This document shows, piece after piece, positions 1 through 7,070 of a stretch of 23,325 nt of DNA (position 1 is the stretch's first letter; the number at the start of each line of letters is the position of its first letter). Under the pieces are notes generated by a model. The model made no database searches and was not told the origin of the DNA. It worked only from the letters and a program-made list of their open reading frames with translations. The translations under genes were made by a program, and so were the position numbers. The DNA comes from JAIOYV01 sp964388245 (lineage in GTDB: Bacteria; Bacteroidota; Bacteroidia; Bacteroidales; M50B96), in assembly GCA_964388245.1 (NCBI GenBank), contig CAYLZH010000043.1, forward strand, positions 1 through 23,325. The letters run 5' to 3'.

Positions 1-12
1 CTTTAATCTTTA

Positions 13-792
13 CTATTGCTTTATAATCAGGTTTGTCTGTTCAGAGAACATTTCGAAAAGCCCGTTTGCTAATTTTTGATGTCCTAATGAATTGAGGTGA
101 ATTTTATCACTGGCAAAATGATCAATGACTCTTCCTTCTTTAAAAACATTAAACATGTCGATGTAGTTTATGTGCTGATGTGTTAATCGGTTTTTTAGAA
201 AATCACTTATCTCAAGCGAAAGCCGGTTGCGCTGTAACTCAATTGATGGCATCATTCCAATTATGAAAAGCTGGATATTATTTAAGCTACACATGGCATT
301 AAGGCTATTTATATAGCTCAATAACGACAGCTTAGTGTTTTCAACAAGGCCAAAGATTTTTCCAAGTTTTACGCAATTTTTTTTTATCGGTACAAGATAT
401 AATTTCTTAAAAAGCTGCTGATCACGAATGCTTCTGAAATTATTATTTTCCGGTCCAAGAATATTTTCAATTCGTTTATAGTTGTCCCTTTTTCGCAATA
501 GAGGATTTAGAATGAATCCTCCCTGGTAATCAGAAATAATAAATTCGCTACGTGCATAAGCAACTGCCGGTCGTATTTGAAAGATCATCAGTTTAACCGG
601 CTCCTTTTTTATTAGTTTTTTAGCGAGTTCAGGAATTCTGTAAAACTCGTTATAATATCCAAACGATATTCGCAAGGTAAAACCAAATGTTTCCTTTATC
701 ATATGAGACAATTGCCGGTAATACAAATCGGATAATCGTAAATCAGACTGGCACATCATACATCCACCTATAATTCCAGTATAGAGGTTCAT
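13..792 (-). CDS. SGNH/GDSL-hydrolase-like protein of a glycan locus
   Basis: A 259-residue protein with no signal peptide or membrane segment, so probably cytoplasmic. The C-terminal DKIHLNSLGHQKLA (about residues 229-242) matches the block V Asp-x-x-His signature of SGNH esterases/acyltransferases, giving D229 and H232 as candidate catalytic residues. The N-terminus has IIGGC (residues 7-11) where the family usually has GDS, so the nucleophile serine position appears to hold cysteine C11. An FQIRP stretch lies mid-protein. It is the last visible gene of the minus-strand run wbsX, P-loop kinase, CitE-like lyase, this gene, 88 bp after the lyase gene. Inferred role: acyl transfer or deacylation of a glycan or its precursor. 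The fold call is moderate; the substrate is unknown and the enzyme could be inactive if the Ser-to-Cys reading is right. Confidence 0.6.
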   Translation of the reverse strand: MNLYTGIIGGCMMCQSDLRLSDLYYRQLSHMIKETFGFTLRISFGYYNEFYRIPELAKKLIKKEPVKLMIFQIRPAVAYARSEFIISDYQGGFILNPLLRKRDNYKRIENILGPENNNFRSIRDQQLFKKLYLVPIKKNCVKLGKIFGLVENTKLSLLSYINSLNAMCSLNNIQLFIIGMMPSIELQRNRLSLEISDFLKNRLTHQHINYIDMFNVFKEGRVIDHFASDKIHLNSLGHQKLANGLFEMFSEQTNLIIKQ

Positions 793-880
793 AGTAATTG
801 TTTGCTTATAGCTGATCCTTCATCAAAAAATACGACTAATAAAGTGTAGCATTTAGCATTGAATTTTGATGCGAATTTGA

Positions 881-1858
881 TCAAATACTGTCATTTACAG
901 GTGCTTCCTCTGAAAATTGAGATAAAAATTTCTTTGCACTTATGTATTCGTGCGGAGCAATAAACCTATGGTTCTTTTTACTTATATTGAAACTAAATTC
1001 TTGTTGTTGCTGTTGATTAAAGAATTCAATTATATCCTTTGCCATTGAAATCTTTTCTACCTTTGAGTAGTTTTTTTCTTCTACTTTTAACACATTATGA
1101 TCAGGCCTGAAATTTTTTATTCTAAGCCCCTGTGAAAAGGTCAGACTTGAATATCCAACAGGTTTGTTGGATATTGTGTTGATATAATTCAGGCAGGAAT
1201 ACAAGCTTCTATTGTCGAGAAGGAAACAATATGGTGTATGAATATATTGAAAATTACCCTCTTTTAAGAGGCTTAACAAAGAGACTATTACATCCCAAAA
1301 TTTCTGTTCATTTGGAAAGGGTATGGGAAATTCCTCAGCACTCTGGAAATAATCCCAATGCCCATATTGAATCTTTTGTATATTAAGTTGCTGGCATCTA
1401 TTTAATATTGCTGTTGCATTGTGAAAAAAATCTACTGTTTCTGCAAGAATGATCAATTCTTTAAAAGGGATTTTTTCCAGTGCATTCCAATACTGATCCA
1501 GCATTTTAACACTACCAACTTTGGGAAGAATTATTGCGGACCATTCTATTCTGTTCCCTATCGACCTTAACAGATCAATATCATCATTAAAGTGGACAGA
1601 ACCGACATGGTTAATCCTTATGCCGATACTTCTTCCAGATTGTTGTTGTTGTTCAATAAGTTCAACAAGCTCCAAGAGGTTTTTGCGGGCTCTTTTTTTA
1701 AGTGCGATAGTTCTTTCAGTATCGAATGGGATTTCAATACTGTCCTCCATATCAAATAATGAAAAAATGTTTGCCCTTATGGCTTTTACCAGCAATTTAA
1801 AGTTTTTATTAACATCCTGGTTTAGCGAAATATATTGGTATACATCATTTGATATCAT
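881..1858 (-). CDS. HpcH/HpaI aldolase / citrate lyase beta (CitE)-like protein
   Basis: A 325-residue protein resembling the CitE/HpcH TIM-barrel family, which cleaves or forms C-C bonds in CoA-thioesters or 2-keto acids using a divalent metal. Visible family blocks in order: FDMEDSI (35-41), IGIRIN (78-83), AIILPKV (108-114), LAETVDF (138-144) and QYGHWDYF (164-171). R81, E140 and D169 fit the conserved substrate-binding arginine and the two metal ligands of CitE-type lyases. A late GYSSLTFSQGLRIKNF segment (235-250) fits the usual C-terminal part. Two glutamine runs (about 69-73 and 282-286) are lineage-specific insertions. It lies 108 bp downstream of the kinase-like gene with no promoter motif seen between them. 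Such enzymes belong to central or aromatic metabolism, so the glycan-locus context is unusual; it may make an acidic precursor. Family call good, reaction unknown. Confidence 0.7.
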   Translation of the reverse strand: MISNDVYQYISLNQDVNKNFKLLVKAIRANIFSLFDMEDSIEIPFDTERTIALKKRARKNLLELVELIEQQQQSGRSIGIRINHVGSVHFNDDIDLLRSIGNRIEWSAIILPKVGSVKMLDQYWNALEKIPFKELIILAETVDFFHNATAILNRCQQLNIQKIQYGHWDYFQSAEEFPIPFPNEQKFWDVIVSLLSLLKEGNFQYIHTPYCFLLDNRSLYSCLNYINTISNKPVGYSSLTFSQGLRIKNFRPDHNVLKVEEKNYSKVEKISMAKDIIEFFNQQQQQEFSFNISKKNHRFIAPHEYISAKKFLSQFSEEAPVNDSI

Positions 1859-1966
1859 TAGCTCATTGTTTGGATAATAATTGTTTACTGGTAGTGAAAC
1901 TCATTTATTTCGGATATTTAAATATTTAATGCTAAAATCAGATATGCTTTCGTAGAATAAGAGTAC

Positions 1967-2494
1967 TCAACTTAACCCTGGTAAATGGTTGACTATCTCG
2001 GAAGCTACCATTTCAACTTTTTTACTTGAAGTATCGATTTCAAATTTAATATTGTTTTTTAAATCTGTCACATATTCCTCCTGCCAATCCTGATTGCTGG
2101 AGATCAAATTTAACTGATCACGGTTTTTCAATCGTTCTTTCCTTTCCAAAGAATTGCAGTTGAGTAAGCCAAAATGGATCTCATTATTTCTAAAGAAAGG
2201 CTGATCCAAATTTTCTTTCATAACAGTAGGTGCCATGCAAAGGCCAAAGATAACAGGTATTCGTTTATGAATATCGAACTCTTTTGCTGCAACTCTAAGC
2301 CACCAATAGTTTTGCTTGTACCATAACTCGTTTATGCCTTTTTTGAAGTTTGCCATATGGTATTTCCCAAAATCAAAATCATAAAATGCATAACCCTTCA
2401 AAGGATTCTCTAAAAAATGATAGTATAAAGAGGTTTTTCCGGTACCTGCTAAACCGGTAATGAATATAACTTGTCGTGACTTTTTCAGGAACAT
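1967..2494 (-). CDS. Small P-loop kinase-like protein
   Basis: A 175-residue soluble protein with a clear Walker A motif GLAGTGKT at residues 14-21, directly after a hydrophobic beta strand (VIFIT). A later LERKERLKNRD segment resembles the arginine-rich lid of small-molecule and nucleoside-monophosphate kinases. An acidic FYDFDF patch near residues 37-42 may carry the Walker B-type or substrate-binding acid. Length suits shikimate/gluconate/adenylylsulfate-kinase-like enzymes rather than an AAA+ machine. It starts 3 bp after the stop of the upstream wbsX gene, so the two are almost certainly cotranscribed and perhaps translationally coupled. Inferred role: ATP-dependent phosphorylation of a small molecule, sugar or glycan precursor. 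No specific substrate can be read from the sequence; a non-kinase P-loop NTPase remains possible. Confidence 0.65.
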   Translation of the reverse strand: MFLKKSRQVIFITGLAGTGKTSLYYHFLENPLKGYAFYDFDFGKYHMANFKKGINELWYKQNYWWLRVAAKEFDIHKRIPVIFGLCMAPTVMKENLDQPFFRNNEIHFGLLNCNSLERKERLKNRDQLNLISSNQDWQEEYVTDLKNNIKFEIDTSSKKVEMVASEIVNHLPGLS

Positions 2495-2497
2495 AAA

Positions 2498-3625
2498 TTA
2501 TCCAATTTCAGATTTTCCTGTTTCAACATTCAAGCTGGCCAGGACATTATTTATAGCAGCAAGATAGGCTGGTCCCCATTTTTTATCTGGCTCGAGATAA
2601 TTTCCTTCAGCCCATTCGTTCCAGCTCTTCAGTAAAATAACATTATGAGGATTGATGTCGCTGTTTATAACATATTCTAAAACTTCTTTAAAATGTTTCC
2701 TGAACAGTTTTGGATGAGGCCCTTGAACAACCCACCCTTTCTTTCCGGTTCTTGGTGTGTTATCCCAGTTGGCCAGTAACGATGGTATACAATCTATATT
2801 ATTAAGCCAAGAGGTATCGTAGCTGTTAATCAGGTTTCGATAACGATATGTTTTTTCAGGTTTCCTTAAAAACCTGTTTAGATGATAATTAATTCTCTTT
2901 TTTATTCCGGACATCTCGAACATATCAACATATTGCGGAAGCGGATGTACTGACTTTCCGTCGAAACCATCCTTTTTATGATCCCATCCAATATAATGGA
3001 TACCTATAAAGTATATCCCGTCATATCCGTTTTCTTTAGCTAATTTGTTCCATAGGCTTGTGAACTCATTGGCATTGGGCAATTTATATGGTAGGTAAAC
3101 AATGAATAATGGTTTGTTCTCTACTTTTATATAACGGGAATCTCTAAAAGCTTTTAATACGTGATTAAAATGCTGGACATAATCATCAGGACCCGGATAT
3201 TTCTGTTCCATTAGTATTTCATCATCTAACCCATGCCAGGTTCCGGTCCATGACTCATTTGCCCATGCAAGACAAAACGGGAAATCAGGAGATCCGCTTT
3301 CTAATACCTCATTGAAAGGTTGTTCAAGCAACTGTTTTCCATTACCAAACCAATAATGCCAATATGCAAAACCGGTAATCCCATGGTCCTGGGCTAATTT
3401 TGCCTGTTGTTCCCTAATGGCCGGATTCAGTAAATTATAATATCCCAAACTACCCGGAACGATAGGTTGTTTATGACCAATAAACATTGGCCTGGCTTTT
3501 TTTACATTGGTCCATTCTGTAAAACCATCGCCCCACCATTTGTTATTTTCAGGAATAATATGGAACTGTGGAAGATAGTGTGCTAATAATATTGCTGATT
3601 TTTTTGTTGACAATGTATGTTCCAT
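2498..3625 (-). CDS. WbsX-family (GH99-like) glycan-locus protein, copy 1
   Basis: A 375-residue protein of the family annotated 'glycosyltransferase WbsX' (Pfam Glyco_tran_WbsX as I recall it). Diagnostic blocks: HYLPQFH near residue 16, NNKWWGDGFTEWTNV (28-42), an ITGFAYWHYWF segment, CLAWANESWT, and SWNEWAEGNYLEPD (334-347). In GH99 endo-mannosidases the two key glutamates lie in a similar NEWxEG motif; here E337 and E340 are both present. A glycoside hydrolase or transglycosylase with a TIM-barrel fold therefore fits at least as well as a glycosyltransferase. No signal peptide is seen, which suggests cytoplasmic action on a nascent or lipid-linked glycan. It is first in operon B and diverges from the plus-strand glycosyltransferase across 134 bp. 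Family call strong, activity uncertain. Confidence 0.8.
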   Translation of the reverse strand: MEHTLSTKKSAILLAHYLPQFHIIPENNKWWGDGFTEWTNVKKARPMFIGHKQPIVPGSLGYYNLLNPAIREQQAKLAQDHGITGFAYWHYWFGNGKQLLEQPFNEVLESGSPDFPFCLAWANESWTGTWHGLDDEILMEQKYPGPDDYVQHFNHVLKAFRDSRYIKVENKPLFIVYLPYKLPNANEFTSLWNKLAKENGYDGIYFIGIHYIGWDHKKDGFDGKSVHPLPQYVDMFEMSGIKKRINYHLNRFLRKPEKTYRYRNLINSYDTSWLNNIDCIPSLLANWDNTPRTGKKGWVVQGPHPKLFRKHFKEVLEYVINSDINPHNVILLKSWNEWAEGNYLEPDKKWGPAYLAAINNVLASLNVETGKSEIG

Positions 3626-3697
3626 TTTAATTTTTGATAAGAATCCGAAATATTTGAAAGATCATAAAATATTTAAGTTTTGAATCCACATTGCATT

Positions 3698-3728
3698 TCT
3701 GTTATACAATAAAAATAAATTATGTTTG
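3698..3728 (+). promoter_or_regulatory. Candidate Bacteroidota promoter for the glycosyltransferase
   Basis: TATGTTTG at 3721-3728 matches the Bacteroidota -7 consensus TAnnTTTG exactly. A weak TTCTG at 3698-3702 sits roughly where the -33 TTG element is expected. Transcription would start a few bases after 3728, leaving a short leader before the ATG at 3760. This is a motif match only, in an AT-rich region where chance matches occur. Confidence 0.4.
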
Positions 3729-3759
3729 TACGAGATTTATGCACAAACTAATAAGGGTC

Positions 3760-4993
3760 ATGAAAGTACTTGTTATATCTGAAAATATCCCAAAACCGGA
3801 TTTTAGTTCCGGAGACCGACGATTTATGGGCATACTTGAAATTATGGCTCAAATGCATGATGTTACTTTCTGTATTCCAAATCATCAGCCCTGGCTAAAA
3901 GTTGAAGACAATCTTACCTATATTGAAGGAGTCGAAAAGATTGGTGTTAAATTTCTACCATTCAACCAGGGATTGTTTGAACAAACCATCAAACAGGATA
4001 AGTATGATCTTGTATTTTTTGAATTTTATTGGATTGCCGAGCTGTTTATCCATCCCGTGATAACGAATCAGCCGGATGCAGTTATAGTTGTTGATAGTGT
4101 TGATCTTCATTTTGCACGTGAGTTTACTCAATATCAGTTAGGCATGGTGTCTAAAAGATCGGTGAAACGAACAAAGTCACGGGAGTTATTAGTTTATCGA
4201 TTAGCTGACATGGTAGTAGCTGTTAGTAATGAAGACAAACAGATTCTAAAAGAAAACGAGAAATTAAAGCATGTAGCTTTTATTCCCAACATAGTTCCGA
4301 GTGTTACAAGAATATCCAAAAACAGAGATCCAATTCTGCTGTTTATCGGGTGTTTTGCATGGCCTCCAAATGCCGATGGCATTATCTGGTTTGTTAAAAA
4401 TGTTTGGCCCTTAATTCTAAAAGAAAATAAAAATTCACGCTTAAAAATTGTAGGCAGTAAACCTACCGATGAAATTCTAAAATTGGGGGAACAAACAGGA
4501 ATTGAAGTTACAGGATTTGTTCCTGACACTGCTCCGTATCTTGATGAAGCAATGATATCAATAGCTCCATTGCGATATGGTGGCGGGATGAAGGGAAAAG
4601 TAAATGAAGCTATGGCGCACGGTTTACCTGTTGTGGCCACATCAATAGGGGCACAAGGTTTTAATGCTACCAGTGGTCGTGAATTGATCATTGCAGACAG
4701 CCCAACAAACTTTGCCAAAGTGGTTTTGGATCAAATCAAACGAGCCTTTGATCTCTACTGGATCCNNNNNNNNNNTTAAGAATCCTGAATTAAGGAATAA
4801 AATTGGTATGGTCGGCCGCACTCTAAATGAAAACTTGTGTTCTCCGCGTGTAGTTAGAGATCATGTTAATAATATGTTTCAGAAATCACTACAATTAAAT
4901 AGAACGAATTCTTTAAGGAGGAAAAATTTATTGCTCCTGAAACTCAAATTAAATCAACTTAAGGCAAAATATTACTGGAAGTTTATAAAATAA
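3760..4993 (+). CDS. GT4-type glycosyltransferase, frame broken by assembly gap
   Basis: GT-B-fold glycosyltransferase resembling families GT4/GT1, transferring a nucleotide-activated sugar during polysaccharide synthesis in the cytoplasm. The N-terminus (MKVLVISENIPKPDFSSG) and the C-terminal donor site are typical: LFIGCFAWPPN, then RYGGGMKGKVNEAMAHGLPVVAT (about residues 270-292), which carries the E-x7-E-like motif. The reading frame runs to 4765, then 10 Ns; homologous sequence (KNPELRNKIGMVGRT...) resumes in another frame and ends at 4993. The frame change is therefore explained by a gap of unknown true size. The start chosen is ATG 3760: the longest ORF begins at a TTG (3691) that would lie upstream of the candidate promoter; ATG 3739 is an alternative. 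It is the only plus-strand gene of the glycan locus, divergent from wbsX copy 1 and convergent with copy 2. Confidence 0.8.
4766..4775. other. Assembly gap (10 Ns)
   Basis: Ten unresolved bases inside the glycosyltransferase gene. The preceding bases end in GGATCC, and the reading frame differs on the two sides, so the N count should not be read as a true length. In homologous proteins little sequence separates a motif like VVLDQI from NPELRNKIG, so the missing piece is probably short. Confidence 0.95.
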
Positions 4994-5056
4994 ATTCAGA
5001 TTTGTTCAGATTCATTTTTACATCATTTCAGAACTTGTTTTCCGGTAATTTAAATG

Positions 5057-6280
5057 CTATTCATCATTTAAACATCTTGCTGTAATATTCAAGTACTTAT
5101 ATCCATACTTCCGGTCAGGTTCAATATAGGCAGCTTCAGCCCACTCATTCCAGGCATTAATAAATATCAATTGTTTCTGCTTTGGCAGATTCTTTTTCGT
5201 GTAGGAAACAAGATGTTTTAACCATTTTTCGTACAGATCCGGTTCGGCTCCATAAAATATTTTTGGATCTTTTCGCCGGGCTGTGTTGTCCCATTGTGGG
5301 AATATTCCGCGAAACAATGTATAACCGGGAACCTCCCGATTAATTTCACCCCGTACAACTTCGGGATAGCTATATACCTCACCTTCGAAATTGCTGCTGA
5401 AAAATGATACATCTTTGGAACATTCGATATGTCTGATAAAATGTGGAGGAAATTCCACTACAGCATCAACGCCATAATTTGCCGGATCAAGGTTTCCTTC
5501 GAAAATTGTTTCTACCATTGCAATATATATTTCTCCAATAGCTGACTCTTTTGCATAGTTTCTCCACCTGTCAACAGTTTTTCTAAAATCAGGAAAAAGC
5601 CCCGGACGATATACAATTATCAATGGTTTATTTTCTATCCTAATATATCTATTATCATTAAGAGCCGGCTCTATATATTTAATAAATGCAATATCATCTT
5701 CAGGATAATGATTTTGAGGGATCAATACATCTCCTTTTTCAGCATAACCATCGAACCTTGCAGTCCAGGGTTCGTTTGCCCAATGTAAACAAAAGGGTAT
5801 GTCAAGATCCTTATTGTTCAGAATTTGTTGATATGGTAAGTCCATCACTGGTTTCCCATCAAAAAAATAATGATGCAGGCAGAATCCATAAATTCCATAT
5901 TGTTTTGCTAATTCTATTTGGCGCTTAATTGTTTCCTTTAAACGTGTGTCGTAAAATCCCAGCTCGCCGGGCAAACGCGGTTGATAATGCCCTTTATAGA
6001 GCGGTAAAGCCTTGCTTGTATTGGTCCACTCAGTAAATCCTTTTCCCCAAAACCGGTTATTTTCTTCAAAAGGATAAAATTGAGGCAAATAAAAGGCAAT
6101 AACTTTAATATCAGAATGTGGGATATTGGGATATTCCTCCGGTTCATAATCAGGATTCCTGTCGTTAGCCTCATAAACTTTCTCAATCATCTCTTTCTCA
6201 ATATTAGTATTAAGATTGATCGAATTTGCCACATTTGGTGGAATGAGTTGAGTAATTTCTGATTCCTTATCAGTATTCAT
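5057..6280 (-). CDS. WbsX-family (GH99-like) glycan-locus protein, copy 2
   Basis: A 407-residue protein from the ATG at 6278-6280. A longer ORF to 6373 exists but would overlap the ABC ATPase gene by 83 bp, while the chosen start leaves a 10-bp gap. After a roughly 60-residue polar N-terminal extension absent from copy 1, the family blocks follow: FYLPQFYPF, NNRFWGKGFTEWTNT, YGIYGFCLHHYFF, FCLHWANEPWTARF and AWNEWAEAAYIEPD near the C-terminus. The GH99-like glutamate pair is E379 and E382 in this numbering. Copies 1 and 2 share the architecture but differ throughout, so they are old paralogs or separate acquisitions rather than a recent duplication. It is third in operon wzm-wzt-wbsX, which ties it to ABC-dependent glycan export. 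Substrate unknown; hydrolase, transglycosylase or transferase are all open. Confidence 0.8.
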   Translation of the reverse strand: MNTDKESEITQLIPPNVANSINLNTNIEKEMIEKVYEANDRNPDYEPEEYPNIPHSDIKVIAFYLPQFYPFEENNRFWGKGFTEWTNTSKALPLYKGHYQPRLPGELGFYDTRLKETIKRQIELAKQYGIYGFCLHHYFFDGKPVMDLPYQQILNNKDLDIPFCLHWANEPWTARFDGYAEKGDVLIPQNHYPEDDIAFIKYIEPALNDNRYIRIENKPLIIVYRPGLFPDFRKTVDRWRNYAKESAIGEIYIAMVETIFEGNLDPANYGVDAVVEFPPHFIRHIECSKDVSFFSSNFEGEVYSYPEVVRGEINREVPGYTLFRGIFPQWDNTARRKDPKIFYGAEPDLYEKWLKHLVSYTKKNLPKQKQLIFINAWNEWAEAAYIEPDRKYGYKYLNITARCLNDE

Positions 6281-6290
6281 GTGTGAGTAA

Positions 6291-7058
6291 TTAAATCTTG
6301 TTTTTAGGATTATCAGATTGTTTTTGCTTAAAATACTCCTGATAATGTTTAACCACTTCATCAGGTTTACCATCGATTATTAATTCGCCTTTATTGAGCA
6401 TAATGGCTCTAGTACAGAATTTTTTAACATCATTCCCGTTATGGGTCACATAAATCATGGTTTTGCCTGAATTAAACAACTCGTGCATTTTGTCCATGCT
6501 CTTTTTCTTGAAATATTCATCGCCAACTGCAAGCACCTCGTCAACCACCAGAATATCAGGATCTACATAGAGACTTGCAGCAAACGCAATTCGCGATCGC
6601 ATTCCCCTGGAATAGGTCCTTAATGGCTGGTCGATAAACTCGCCCAATTCGGCAAAATCAATGATTTGCTCCATTATTTCATACCCTTTTTTCTTCGGGT
6701 AGCCCTGAAGTGTAATATAATAATATAGATTTTCACGGCCTGTTAAATCCTGGTGAAAGCCGGCTCCAAGTTCAATAATTGGAACTACATTCCCCCTGAT
6801 TGTTACATATCCACTTGTTGGAGCTGAGATACCGGCTGCAATTTTTAAGAGCGTCGATTTACCTGATCCGTTTCGGCCAACCACACCAAGTATTTCACCC
6901 CGTTGAACGTTCATGTCGATTTTTTTCAGGGCTTCAAATGATCTGTAATTCCGTTTATTGAAAGGCGACAGGGCATCAAATATCCAATGCGATTTTTTTA
7001 GATATAGCTTGTACGACTTTGTTACTTTACTTAAACTTATTACAGTGTTCTTGTCCAT
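6291..7058 (-). CDS. Polysaccharide ABC transporter ATP-binding protein (Wzt/TagH-like)
   Basis: A 255-residue nucleotide-binding subunit of an ABC-2 exporter for O-antigen, capsule or teichoic-acid-like glycans. Motifs: Walker A GRNGSGKST (61-69), the Wzt-type segment IELGAGFHQDLTGREN (96-110), the signature YSRGM (149-153) in place of LSGGQ, Walker B ILVVDEVLAVGD (169-180) and switch histidine H206. All catalytic motifs are intact. It ends about 15 residues after the canonical NBD and lacks the C-terminal glycan-binding domain of Wzt from E. coli O8/O9a-type systems. It would thus not recognise a chain-terminating cap by that route. The ATG is 12 bp after the permease stop, and the next gene starts 10 bp downstream, so all three form one transcription unit. 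Confidence 0.92.
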   Translation of the reverse strand: MDKNTVISLSKVTKSYKLYLKKSHWIFDALSPFNKRNYRSFEALKKIDMNVQRGEILGVVGRNGSGKSTLLKIAAGISAPTSGYVTIRGNVVPIIELGAGFHQDLTGRENLYYYITLQGYPKKKGYEIMEQIIDFAELGEFIDQPLRTYSRGMRSRIAFAASLYVDPDILVVDEVLAVGDEYFKKKSMDKMHELFNSGKTMIYVTHNGNDVKKFCTRAIMLNKGELIIDGKPDEVVKHYQEYFKQKQSDNPKNKI

Positions 7059-7070
7059 ATAATCAGCCTG

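Noticed and set aside
3691..3759. TTG start of the glycosyltransferase frame
   Set aside because: It lies upstream of a candidate promoter and the extra residues are unlike GT4 N-termini; MKVLVIS at 3760 is the usual beginning.
4995..5012. Direct repeat TTCAGATT in the convergent gap after the glycosyltransferase
   Set aside because: Two 8-base copies in AT-rich DNA are expected by chance; no element boundary or gene is associated.
6281..6373. Longer N-terminus of WbsX copy 2
   Set aside because: It would overlap the ABC ATPase gene by 83 bp; the ATG at 6280 gives a compact operon and covers all family motifs.
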